Assembly: GCA_030727885.1 (NCBI GenBank)
Contig: JANRAT010000105.1
Coordinates: 1-7,296, forward strand
Reading direction: 5' to 3'
DNA length: 7,296 bases
Source: Rhodospirillales bacterium
GTDB taxonomy: Bacteria; Pseudomonadota; Alphaproteobacteria; Rhodospirillales; Casp-alpha2
Under the pieces are notes generated by a model. The model was not told the DNA's origin. It did not search any database and worked only from the letters and a program-made list of their open reading frames with translations. The translations under genes were made by a program, and so were the position numbers. Of the stretch, positions 1 to 5,956 are shown one piece after another (position 1 is the first letter of the stretch; each line of letters opens with the position of its first letter).

Positions 1-105
1 GGTCTGGTCCAGCAGCAGGGCCGGTCCGGGATAGCCGGCGATCAGCTTGACGTCGCTATCACTCGCCTGGGCTCCATTGGCCGAAGCTGCTGATGGATTA
101 TCCAT
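1..105 (-). CDS. N-terminal 35 residues of an unidentified protein, cut by the window edge
   Basis: An open frame on the minus strand begins with ATG at 105 and runs off the left edge after 35 codons. The first 18 residues are low-complexity and polar (rich in Ala, Ser, Asn and Asp), as in a disordered leader. They are followed by LIAGYPGPALLLDQT, which has the feel of the first strand of a PAS-type sensor domain (compare 'PdpvLllDadGrIv'). If so, the gene could encode a sensor kinase or other signalling protein, but this is inference from 15 residues. A weak GAGCGA lies about 6 bases before the ATG. It is transcribed divergently from the nucleotidase gene at 248. The identity is open; the start is moderately supported. 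Confidence 0.5.
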   Translation of the reverse strand, partial: MDNPSAASANGAQASDSDVKLIAGYPGPALLLDQT

Positions 106-145
106 TTAGTCGCTCGTTCAAAATTCTCTCCCGTCGGAATAGTGG

Positions 146-153
146 AGTATACT
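146..153. promoter_or_regulatory. Palindromic AGTATACT, possible -10 element in the divergent spacer
   Basis: The 142-base spacer between the divergent genes at 105 and 248 contains AGTATACT, an 8-base perfect palindrome that gives TATACT (5 of 6 matches to the TATAAT -10 consensus) on either strand. On the minus strand it lies about 40 bases before the ATG at 105, a sensible distance for that gene. No good -35 hexamer is found at 16-18 bases on either strand, so this is only a candidate. Confidence 0.28.
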
Positions 154-209
154 AGAAGATGCTTCCCGCAGGTTCCAGCACGGGATTGCACGCCGGCGCA
201 CTTTCGGCC

Positions 210-238
210 TTGCCACCTGCAAAACCGGATCGTTTACT
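210..238 (+). promoter_or_regulatory. Candidate sigma-70 promoter for the HAD nucleotidase gene
   Basis: TTGCCA at 210-215 (5 of 6 to TTGACA) is followed after exactly 17 bases by TTTACT at 233-238 (4 of 6 to TATAAT). Transcription would start near 245, two or three bases before the ATG at 248. No Shine-Dalgarno sequence is visible before that ATG, so a leaderless or nearly leaderless message is plausible. This is inferred from sequence only. Confidence 0.42.
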
Positions 239-247
239 GTCATCATC

Positions 248-961
248 ATGATTCATAACGAAAATCTACCTGTTAACGGCACCATAAGGCGGCAACCTGA
301 ACAGTTGCTGGCAGCTGGCGTATGGATATTCGATCTCGACAATACCCTTTATCCGGCTTCATCGAAGCTTTTTGATCAGGTCGACTGGAACATGACCCGC
401 TATGTGGGCGAACTTCTGGGTCTGGAACAGACCGAGGCGCGAACCCTGCAAAAGCAGTATTTCCGCGAATTCGGGACCACCATGCGCGGCCTGATGACGC
501 GTCATAACGTCGATCCGGAAGCTTTTCTCGCCTACGTTCACAAAATCGATCTGACGCCGATTTCGGCGGATCCCATCCTCAACGGTGCGCTCGACAAACT
601 GCCCGGTCGCAAGGTGATCTTTACCAACGGCACAACCGCGCATGCCGAAAACATCACCCGCCACCTCGGTATAGATCATCATTTCGAGGGATGCTTTGAT
701 ATCATCGACTCCGGCTATGTCCCGAAACCGGCACTGGATCCCTATCACGCCGTTTGCCAGCGTTTCGAGATCGACCCTGCAGACGCGGTGATGGTCGAGG
801 ATATGGCCAGAAATCTGGCTCCGGCAGCGGCACTCGGCATGACCACAGTGTGGCTCGATACCGGCGTTGACTGGTCACGCGCCGGCTCCGAGCACGATCA
901 CGTACACCACCGAGCCGATGATCTTGCAGCGTGGCTGGATGGCGTGGTCAATCATCCCTGA
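248..961 (+). CDS. HAD-superfamily pyrimidine 5'-nucleotidase
   Basis: This 237-residue protein is a haloacid dehalogenase-type phosphatase of the pyrimidine 5'-nucleotidase (Sdt1-like) subfamily, expected in the cytoplasm and expected to dephosphorylate pyrimidine nucleoside monophosphates. The four HAD motifs are all present: motif I FDLDNTLYP with nucleophile Asp29 and acid/base Asp31, motif II TNG with Thr126, motif III PKP with Lys160, and motif IV VEDMARNL with Glu184 and Asp185. Residues of roughly 40-110 form the helical C1-type cap. About 25 residues precede motif I, longer than the short leader usual in this subfamily, so the start is not certain; no ribosome-binding site precedes 248, but a promoter ends just before it. 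Genes of this family commonly sit beside dapD in alphaproteobacteria. The exact substrate cannot be told from sequence. Confidence 0.9.
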   Translation: MIHNENLPVNGTIRRQPEQLLAAGVWIFDLDNTLYPASSKLFDQVDWNMTRYVGELLGLEQTEARTLQKQYFREFGTTMRGLMTRHNVDPEAFLAYVHKIDLTPISADPILNGALDKLPGRKVIFTNGTTAHAENITRHLGIDHHFEGCFDIIDSGYVPKPALDPYHAVCQRFEIDPADAVMVEDMARNLAPAAALGMTTVWLDTGVDWSRAGSEHDHVHHRADDLAAWLDGVVNHP

Positions 962-982
962 TGCCCCCGGTGGAGCCACCCG

Positions 983-1010
983 TTGACACCCAAGCCCAGT
1001 CGGGTCAAAT
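983..1010 (+). promoter_or_regulatory. Candidate sigma-70 promoter for dapD
   Basis: A perfect TTGACA at 983-988 is followed after 16 bases by TCAAAT at 1005-1010 (4 of 6 to TATAAT). Transcription would begin near 1017, giving a leader of about 45 bases. It lies in the 100-base gap after the nucleotidase gene, so dapD-dapE and the following membrane gene may have their own promoter and need not depend on read-through. Confidence 0.45.
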
Positions 1011-1051
1011 TCCGGGCGCACTGATGCCATCTCATTATGACAGACACGACT

Positions 1052-1057
1052 GAGGAA
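1052..1057 (+). promoter_or_regulatory. Ribosome-binding site of dapD
   Basis: GAGGAA at 1052-1057 lies about 5 bases before the ATG at 1062 and fixes the dapD start. It is one of the strongest Shine-Dalgarno sequences in the window. Confidence 0.7.
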
Positions 1058-1061
1058 GATT

Positions 1062-1904
1062 ATGGATAACAGCCAGCTTGAAACCGTTATTGATGCCGCC
1101 TGGGAAAACCGCGACACCGTCTCGCTGACCACCAAGGGCGAAATTCGCGACGCCGTGACCACCGCACTCGATTTGCTCGACAAGGGCGAACGCCGGGTCG
1201 CTGAAAAGATTGATGGCAAGTGGCAGGTCAATCAGTGGCTCAAGAAAGCCGTGCTGCTGTCGTTCCGCCTCAATGACATGACGCCGATTCCGGGCGGTCC
1301 AGGGGGGGCGCACTGGTGGGACAAGGTGCCGTCGAAGTTCGAGCACATGGGCGAGAACGCCTTCCGCGCCGCCGGCTTCCGTGCCGTGCCGGGTGCGATT
1401 GTGCGGCATTCCGCATTCATTGACAAAAACGTCGTGCTGATGCCGAGCTTCGTCAACCTCGGCGCCTATGTCGGCGAAGGCACCATGGTCGATACCTGGG
1501 CCACCGTCGGATCGTGCGCACAGGTCGGCAAGGGCGTGCACCTGTCGGGTGGCGTCGGACTGGGCGGCGTGCTTGAGCCGTTGCAGGCCGGCCCCGTAAT
1601 CATCGAGGACAATTGCTTCATCGGTGCCCGTTCGGAAGTCGTCGAAGGCGTCATCGTCGAAGAAGGCTCGGTCCTCTCGATGGGCGTTTTCATCACCTCG
1701 ACCACCAAGATCATCGACCGCAACACCGGTGAAATCTTCATCGGCCATGTACCGCCGTTCTCGGTCGTCGTACCAGGCGCCATGCCCGGCAAGCCGCTGC
1801 CGGATGGCTCGCCGGGGCCGTCGCTGGCCTGTGCCGTGATCGTCAAACGTGTCGATGCGCAAACCCGTTCCAAGACATCGATCAATGAACTCCTCAGAAC
1901 GTGA
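1062..1904 (+). CDS. dapD: 2,3,4,5-tetrahydropyridine-2,6-dicarboxylate N-succinyltransferase
   Basis: DapD transfers a succinyl group from succinyl-CoA to tetrahydrodipicolinate in the succinylase branch of diaminopimelate/lysine synthesis. The 280-residue length is normal for the family. A helical N-terminal domain (about 1-105) includes the conserved SFRLNDM and WWDKVPSKF stretches. It is followed by a left-handed beta-helix of hexapeptide repeats (about 110-240) with [32 protein letters not shown] and [15 protein letters not shown]. Asp144 and Glu192, 48 residues apart, correspond to the catalytic Asp141/Glu189 pair described for the mycobacterial enzyme. The protein is expected to be a cytoplasmic trimer. 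The start is set by GAGGAA. The 3' end overlaps dapE by 20 bases, so the two are probably one transcript. No anomaly is seen and identification is firm. Confidence 0.98.
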   Translation: MDNSQLETVIDAAWENRDTVSLTTKGEIRDAVTTALDLLDKGERRVAEKIDGKWQVNQWLKKAVLLSFRLNDMTPIPGGPGGAHWWDKVPSKFEHMGENAFRAAGFRAVPGAIVRHSAFIDKNVVLMPSFVNLGAYVGEGTMVDTWATVGSCAQVGKGVHLSGGVGLGGVLEPLQAGPVIIEDNCFIGARSEVVEGVIVEEGSVLSMGVFITSTTKIIDRNTGEIFIGHVPPFSVVVPGAMPGKPLPDGSPGPSLACAVIVKRVDAQTRSKTSINELLRT

Positions 1905-3048
1905 TCCGCTTGCCGTTTCCGAAACGCTGATCCGCCACCCCAGCGTCACCCCGGCAGATGCCGGGGCGCTGGATGTGCTGATCCACTATCTGCGGCCGCT
2001 CGGCTTCGACTGCCACGATCTGACCTTTGAAGATCCGGCCGGCGAGCCGACCCGCAATCTGTATGCGCGGTTCGGTACCGAAGGCCCGAATTTCTGCTGG
2101 GCCGGGCATACCGACGTGGTGCCGCCTGGCGATCTCGCCGACTGGGCATCCGACCCCTATCAGCCGGAAGTCCGCGATGGCCGTCTGTATGGCCGGGGCG
2201 CTGCCGACATGAAGTGTGCGGTGGCCTGCATGATGACGGCGACGGCTGAGTTTTTGTCTGCGGCCGGTGAAGATTTCAAAGGCTCGATCAGCTTTCTGAT
2301 CACCGGGGACGAAGAAGGCGACGCCACCAACGGCACCAAAAAGGTGCTCGACTGGCTGATCGATCGCGGCGAAACAATCGATGCCTGCGTCGTCGGAGAG
2401 CCGACCAACCCCGACACCCTTTCCGACATGGTCAAGATCGGGCGGCGCGGCTCAATGAACGTGTGGCTGGACGTTGAAGGCATTCAGGGGCATTCGGCAT
2501 ATCCGCACCTGGCCGACAATCCGATCCACAAAATGCTGACCCTGCTGAATTCACTGACGGCCGTGCCGCTGGATGAAGGCTCGGACCATTTTCAGCCGAG
2601 CACCCTGCAGGTGACGACGGTTGATGTCGACAACGCCGCAACCAACGTCATCCCGGCACGGGCCACAGCCCGCGTCAACATTCGCTTCAATGATCTGCAT
2701 TCCTCCGACAGCGTAATCACGCTGCTGAAAGGCCGGCTTGATCAGGCCGGCGGCGGTTATGAAATGCGCTATAAAGTCTCCGGCGAAAGTTTTCTGACGC
2801 CGCCCGGCGCACTCAGCAAAACGGTGGTTACAGCGATCGAGGATGTCACCGGCAAGAAGCCCGAGCTGAGCACCACCGGCGGCACCTCTGATGCTCGCTT
2901 CATCAAGGATCACTGCCCGGTCGTCGAATACGGCCTGATCAACCAGACCGCACACAAGGTCAACGAAAACGCGCGCGTTGACGATATCCGCGCGCTGTCC
3001 AAAATCTATACGCGCATTCTCGAAGATTATTTCGGGTCCTCCCGCTGA
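1885..3048 (+). CDS. dapE: Succinyl-diaminopimelate desuccinylase
   Basis: DapE is a two-zinc M20-family amidohydrolase that cleaves N-succinyl-L,L-diaminopimelate to L,L-diaminopimelate and succinate in the cytoplasm. With the ATG at 1885 it has 387 residues, close to the usual 375-385. Visible active-site residues are His75 in GHTDVVPPG with Asp77, bridging Asp108 in GRGAADMK, catalytic Glu143 and ligand Glu144 in TGDEEG, Glu172 in VGEPT, and His357 in QTAHKVNE. The dimerisation domain is at about 182-295 and contains His203 (GHSAYP), which reaches the partner active site in known structures. Earlier in-frame starts at 1849 (GTG) and 1855 (ATG) would add a basic tail not typical of the family. 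The chosen start lies inside dapD without a clear ribosome-binding site, suggesting coupled translation. The stop overlaps the next start as TGATG. Confidence 0.97.
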   Translation: MNSSERDPLAVSETLIRHPSVTPADAGALDVLIHYLRPLGFDCHDLTFEDPAGEPTRNLYARFGTEGPNFCWAGHTDVVPPGDLADWASDPYQPEVRDGRLYGRGAADMKCAVACMMTATAEFLSAAGEDFKGSISFLITGDEEGDATNGTKKVLDWLIDRGETIDACVVGEPTNPDTLSDMVKIGRRGSMNVWLDVEGIQGHSAYPHLADNPIHKMLTLLNSLTAVPLDEGSDHFQPSTLQVTTVDVDNAATNVIPARATARVNIRFNDLHSSDSVITLLKGRLDQAGGGYEMRYKVSGESFLTPPGALSKTVVTAIEDVTGKKPELSTTGGTSDARFIKDHCPVVEYGLINQTAHKVNENARVDDIRALSKIYTRILEDYFGSSR

Positions 3049-3623
3049 TGCCGTCATGGGCCGATATCCGCATCCTGCTTGGTGGTGCGGTTCGATTGGC
3101 GAAATTCGATGTTCACGGACTGGACGTTTTCGGCCGCACGGCGAAAGATGCCGGCGTGTCGTTTTATGCCGCCGTGGTTGTCGCGCCGATGTATCTGTTG
3201 TGGGCCAATCTGCACGGCTTGGGGCTGCCGGAGAATTTCTCGGTCCTGCACACGGCACTGTTTGAAACGCTGAGCTATGCCATCGGCTGGATGATCTTTC
3301 CTCTTTGCATGTGGTATTTCGCCGGCGTGCTTGATTGCCGGAAGCGGTTCTTTCACTTCATTACGGCCTACAACTGGGTCTCGGTGATCCAGAACGCCAT
3401 GTTCATGGGGATGGATCTGTTGTTCTGGCTGACCAGCGCTTCGGATGGCGCCAGAGGCTTTTTTGGCATGGTGCTGCTGGTTTACGTGCTGATTTACAGC
3501 ACCTTCGTTGCCCGCACGGCACTGGCCCTGCCGCTCGGTCAGGCCATCGCCGTAGTTGTTCTGGATACGATGACGGCGATGCTGTGGCGGTTTTTCTCGG
3601 ATGGCCTGAGCGCTGCCGGTTAG
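3048..3623 (+). CDS. Five-helix inner-membrane protein of unknown function, coupled to dapE
   Basis: This 191-residue protein starts at an ATG that overlaps the dapE stop by one base (TGATG), and no ribosome-binding site precedes it, so translation probably depends on ribosomes finishing dapE. After a short N-terminal part with residues such as RLAKFDVHGLDVF, five hydrophobic segments are visible at about 37-57, 72-94, 106-128, 137-157 and 164-184. A charged loop CRKRFFHF lies before the third helix, followed by AYNWVSVIQ, the most family-like stretch. Alphaproteobacterial dapE genes are often followed by an uncharacterised membrane protein with a similar 'F-I-x-AYNW' segment, loosely Yip1-like; this is recollection, not a search. 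No enzymatic motif or transport signature is visible. Its operon position hints at a link to cell-envelope or DAP metabolism, but no function can be assigned. Confidence 0.85.
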   Translation: MPSWADIRILLGGAVRLAKFDVHGLDVFGRTAKDAGVSFYAAVVVAPMYLLWANLHGLGLPENFSVLHTALFETLSYAIGWMIFPLCMWYFAGVLDCRKRFFHFITAYNWVSVIQNAMFMGMDLLFWLTSASDGARGFFGMVLLVYVLIYSTFVARTALALPLGQAIAVVVLDTMTAMLWRFFSDGLSAAG

Positions 3624-3644
3624 TCGAAAATCACGCGTCCTGCC

Positions 3645-3998
3645 TTAGATATCGATGCCGCCGCCGAACATGTCATAAAGCGGCTTCATCATCTCGTGCC
3701 AGTCGAAGGTGACATAGAGCGTACCCAGGCCGATCAGCCCCATCAGGATCGGTGAGGAGAGCACTCCACCCATGCACAACATCAGGCCGATAAAGGCCCA
3801 TGTCCCCTGGCCCCTGAGCAGGGCAATCAGCGAAAACATCAGCCCAAGCGGCGTAAACAGGATGGCCGGGCCGAAGATGCCGAGAATGCCGAAGCCGGCA
3901 GCAAGATAACCGGCAATCGGCGTTTTCGCTTGCGGCGGCGGTCCGGCGTTGCCGTTTTGCGCGCCCTGACCGGACAGACTGAGCGGAATTTTATCCAT
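3645..3998 (-). CDS. Small two-helix membrane protein of unknown function
   Basis: This 117-residue protein starts at ATG 3998, chosen because AGGA lies 6 bases upstream; an in-frame GTG at 4013 would add five residues but lacks support. The N-terminal 26 residues are polar and Gly/Pro/Gln-rich. Two hydrophobic blocks follow: about 28-61, long enough for one or two helices and rich in Gly and Phe, and about 66-96. A short soluble tail (WHEMMKPLYDMFGGG) ends the protein. There are no catalytic motifs. It lies 47 bases downstream of truA on the same strand and is probably co-transcribed with it. Its stop is only 21 bases from the stop of the converging membrane gene. I do not recognise the family; it could be a DUF-type small membrane protein. 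Confidence 0.75.
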   Translation of the reverse strand: MDKIPLSLSGQGAQNGNAGPPPQAKTPIAGYLAAGFGILGIFGPAILFTPLGLMFSLIALLRGQGTWAFIGLMLCMGGVLSSPILMGLIGLGTLYVTFDWHEMMKPLYDMFGGGIDI

Positions 3999-4004
3999 GA
4001 TGCA

Positions 4005-4008
4005 TCCT
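4005..4008 (-). promoter_or_regulatory. Ribosome-binding site fixing the start at 3998
   Basis: AGGA on the minus strand at 4008-4005 sits 6 bases before ATG 3998. It would lie inside the coding region if the alternative GTG at 4013 were used, so it decides between the two starts. Confidence 0.6.
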
Positions 4009-4045
4009 AGCACAGCTGGGGCCGGCGGAAACCCCGCAGCACCGG

Positions 4046-4789
4046 TTATTCATCATAGCGCACCCGCGTCAGGTACAGGCCTTCTGGCGGGGCGGTCGGG
4101 CCGCCCGCAGCACGGTCGCACTTGGCGAGGGCCGCTGCGACGTCGCGGGGACGCCATTTGCCGGAACCAACCAGCTGCAGGGTGCCGGTGAAGTTTCGCA
4201 CCTGATGATACAGAAACGAGCGGGCTTCGCAGACGATATGGATTTCCTCTCCGGCGCGGGAAACATCCAGGCGGTCGAGGGTTTTCACCGGTGATTTTGC
4301 CTGACAGTCCGCAGCCCTGAAGGTCGAGAAATCATGATTGCCGAGCAGGCTTTGCGCCGCTTCATGCATCAAGCCCGCATCCAGCGGCGCTGCCACCCAC
4401 CATACCCGGCCGAAATCAACGGCCGGCGGCGAGCGGCGATTGAGGATGCGATACAGATACGCACGCCCCGTCGCCGAAAAGCGTGCATGGAAATCATCGT
4501 CAACGACCATTGCATGAAGAATACTGACCGGATGCGGCCTCATGTGGTAATTCAGCGCATCCCGAACCGTTTCGGCGGGATAATCCTTGTCAAAATCAAC
4601 GTGGGCAACCTGCGCCAGGGCATGGACCCCAGAATCCGTGCGCCCTGCCCCCTGAACAAGGGTTTCGGTGCCGCACAGCCCGAATGCAGCTTGTTCCAGG
4701 ACCATTTGCACAGTAAGTCCCTCACCCTGACGCTGCCAGCCTAGGAAAGGCCCGCCATCATATTCGACTGTCAGTTTATATCGTGGCAT
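4046..4789 (-). CDS. truA: tRNA pseudouridine synthase A (positions 38-40)
   Basis: TruA isomerises uridines 38, 39 and 40 in the anticodon arm of many tRNAs. From the ATG at 4789 the protein has 247 residues, within the family's usual range, and begins MPRYKLTVEYDGGPFLGWQ, the expected first strand. The catalytic aspartate is Asp52 in GAGRTDSGVHAL, and Tyr111 in FHARFSATGRAY matches the conserved active-site tyrosine. Further family features are NYHMRPHP, HDFSTFRA near the middle and FLYHQVRNFTGTL in the C-terminal domain. An in-frame ATG at 4837 would add 16 residues that are not expected in TruA and has no ribosome-binding site. AGAGGA, 9 bases before 4789, supports the shorter form. Its likely promoter lies in the spacer shared with the gene at 4905. 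A small membrane gene follows it. Confidence 0.97.
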   Translation of the reverse strand: MPRYKLTVEYDGGPFLGWQRQGEGLTVQMVLEQAAFGLCGTETLVQGAGRTDSGVHALAQVAHVDFDKDYPAETVRDALNYHMRPHPVSILHAMVVDDDFHARFSATGRAYLYRILNRRSPPAVDFGRVWWVAAPLDAGLMHEAAQSLLGNHDFSTFRAADCQAKSPVKTLDRLDVSRAGEEIHIVCEARSFLYHQVRNFTGTLQLVGSGKWRPRDVAAALAKCDRAAGGPTAPPEGLYLTRVRYDE

Positions 4790-4798
4790 AAATGCCGG

Positions 4799-4804
4799 TC
4801 CTCT
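4799..4804 (-). promoter_or_regulatory. truA: Ribosome-binding site of truA
   Basis: AGAGGA on the minus strand ends 9 bases before ATG 4789. It supports the 247-residue form of TruA over the longer in-frame version from 4837. Confidence 0.6.
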
Positions 4805-4810
4805 GAATAA

Positions 4811-4831
4811 TCCATAAATTGGTCTTATGGA
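4811..4831 (-). promoter_or_regulatory. Perfect 7-bp hairpin in the truA leader
   Basis: In the minus-strand transcript TCCATAA, a 7-base loop and TTATGGA form a perfect 7-bp stem. It ends 6 bases before the truA ribosome-binding site. The stem is AU-rich and has no proper run of U after it, so it is not a normal terminator. It might affect access to the ribosome-binding site or stabilise the message; it could also be chance in AT-rich DNA. Confidence 0.35.
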
Positions 4832-4838
4832 CTCCATA

Positions 4839-4867
4839 TTGCTGCAATTTGGTGCGATGGTTATTCT
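4839..4867 (+). promoter_or_regulatory. Candidate promoter for the 347-residue gene
   Basis: TTGCTG (4839-4844, 3 of 6) and TATTCT (4862-4867, 4 of 6) are separated by 17 bases. Transcription would start near 4874, about 31 bases before ATG 4905. Its -10 region overlaps that of the oppositely directed truA promoter, so the two could not easily be occupied together. The -35 match is poor. Confidence 0.3.
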
Positions 4868-4888
4868 GAAATGTCATTGAATTGTCAA
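4860..4888 (-). promoter_or_regulatory. Candidate sigma-70 promoter for truA
   Basis: On the minus strand a perfect TTGACA (4888-4883) is followed after 17 bases by AATAAC (4865-4860, 4 of 6 to TATAAT). Transcription would start near 4853 and give a leader of about 64 bases that includes the hairpin at 4811-4831. It overlaps the candidate promoter of the divergent gene. Confidence 0.45.
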
Positions 4889-4894
4889 ACACCT

Positions 4895-4898
4895 GAGG
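4895..4898 (+). promoter_or_regulatory. Ribosome-binding site of the 347-residue gene
   Basis: GAGG at 4895-4898 lies 6 bases before ATG 4905, good spacing, and supports both the start and the reality of this gene. Confidence 0.6.
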
Positions 4899-4904
4899 TT
4901 TCGA

Positions 4905-5948
4905 ATGAGAGGTGACGCCCCCGAGTCCATACTGATACAAAACGACCGGGATTCCCTGCATGTCCTGCCGCTTGAGATTCTGCCGCTGCAAACACCGGGA
5001 CTGAAACGCGCCCGGATGATCAAGAATGCCGGCCTGACCAGCGTCATCGAACTGTTTCAGGATGCCAGTGCGGGCAGCGGACAGCTGGATGTGCGCGATC
5101 TGCCCAACGAATTCGACTGGGCGGATGCCAACAATCATCCCGATATGATCATCCTGCGCAAGGCGGCTGCATTGCCGAGTTATGACGTTTTTTCGCTCCG
5201 CGTCGCCTTGCGTCAGTTAGGCATCAGCATCAGCGAAAACGAGGCACTTAAGCTGTCGCCCGATATGAACAAGGAATTGACGACCTATATGACCGATTTT
5301 ACGCGTCCCCTGATCATGCAGATCTATGGCAAGGACGACAGCGTCAAAATCGAAACCTTTGAGGATGTCGTCGGTCTGTTTCGTGATCCTGATGTCAAAA
5401 TGGCGCTGGAAAAACTCAAGATGATGGCCGAGAAACTCGGTATCAAACCGGATGAGGTCCCGGCGTTCATCGAGGATTACGGCGATATTTTCCTGTCGCT
5501 TTCCTACTATCGGAAGTGTCTGGATTCGATTTCACCGATCATCACCGATTTTCTTGATAGCCTGCCGGAGCTCCGCACCAATTACAGCCTGAAGCACGAT
5601 CAGAGCCTGCAGAAAACCGTCAACATGATGGAAAACAAGATCGGCAAGCTGACCGGGCAGATCAGAAAAAGGTTCGACAGTTTCGAGGCCGGTACCAAGG
5701 ATATGTGGGACGACATTACCGAAGAAAAATTCCGCAAACTGCAGGGGACCATCAAAAGTCATCATGTTACGCTGGGCGGTACGTTGTGCTCACTCAGTGT
5801 CAAAATGGACTCCTGGCACCAGCTGTTCCCGAAACGCTCCGTGGGCAGTCCGCATAAACGCGCCGAGTTCATCATGACACACATGCGTCAGGGCATGGAC
5901 AAGATCAAAAACCCGGACGAAAGCAAGCCCACGGTGCTAACGCCGTAA
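4905..5948 (+). CDS. Conserved-looking hypothetical protein, 347 residues, soluble and mostly helical
   Basis: I do not recognise this protein. The start has a well-spaced GAGG. There is no signal peptide, no clear membrane helix and no catalytic motif that I can name. Three parts can be seen. Residues 18-52 contain LPLEILPLQTPGLKRARMIK followed by an amphipathic helix (SVIELFQD), which looks like a conserved motif. Residues 84-220 are helical and include YDVFSLRVALRQLGI, an EDVVGLFRDPDV segment, a Lys/Glu-rich helix EKLKMMAEKLGI and an aromatic patch FLSLSYYRKC. Residues 230-285 form a charged helix with coiled-coil character (MMENKIGKLTGQIRKRF). The C-terminus (about 304-347) is basic then polar. 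It diverges from truA and converges on fmt with only 8 bases between stops, interrupting the usual fmt-truA adjacency. A cytoplasmic scaffold, regulatory or signalling role is possible but unproven. Confidence 0.88.
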   Translation: MRGDAPESILIQNDRDSLHVLPLEILPLQTPGLKRARMIKNAGLTSVIELFQDASAGSGQLDVRDLPNEFDWADANNHPDMIILRKAAALPSYDVFSLRVALRQLGISISENEALKLSPDMNKELTTYMTDFTRPLIMQIYGKDDSVKIETFEDVVGLFRDPDVKMALEKLKMMAEKLGIKPDEVPAFIEDYGDIFLSLSYYRKCLDSISPIITDFLDSLPELRTNYSLKHDQSLQKTVNMMENKIGKLTGQIRKRFDSFEAGTKDMWDDITEEKFRKLQGTIKSHHVTLGGTLCSLSVKMDSWHQLFPKRSVGSPHKRAEFIMTHMRQGMDKIKNPDESKPTVLTP

Positions 5949-5956
5949 AAAGCGGC

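Noticed and set aside
191..198. CGCCGGCG palindrome in the 106-247 spacer
   Set aside because: Such short GC palindromes are expected by chance in GC-rich DNA and it is not repeated or placed next to a promoter element in a telling way.
969..980. GGTGGAGCCACC dyad after the nucleotidase gene as a terminator
   Set aside because: Only a 4-bp stem with a 4-base loop is possible and no T-run follows.
1035..1949. A 304-codon open frame on the minus strand opposite dapD
   Set aside because: It lies entirely opposite firm dapD and the start of dapE, its composition (rich in Arg, Asp, Gly, His) is typical of an antisense shadow of GC-rich coding DNA, and no family is recognisable.
2551..3258. A 235-codon open frame on the minus strand opposite dapE and the membrane gene
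   Set aside because: It is antisense to two well-supported genes, has no good start signal and no recognisable motif.
4015..4040. Hairpin downstream of truA (GCTGGGG with CCCCGCAGC)
   Set aside because: The stem is bulged and no T-run follows on the minus strand; the next gene's ribosome-binding site comes right after, so read-through is more likely than termination.
4790..4837. Longer truA starting at ATG 4837
   Set aside because: The extra 16 residues are not expected in TruA, the ATG sits in the hairpin/dyad region with no ribosome-binding site, and AGAGGA supports 4789.
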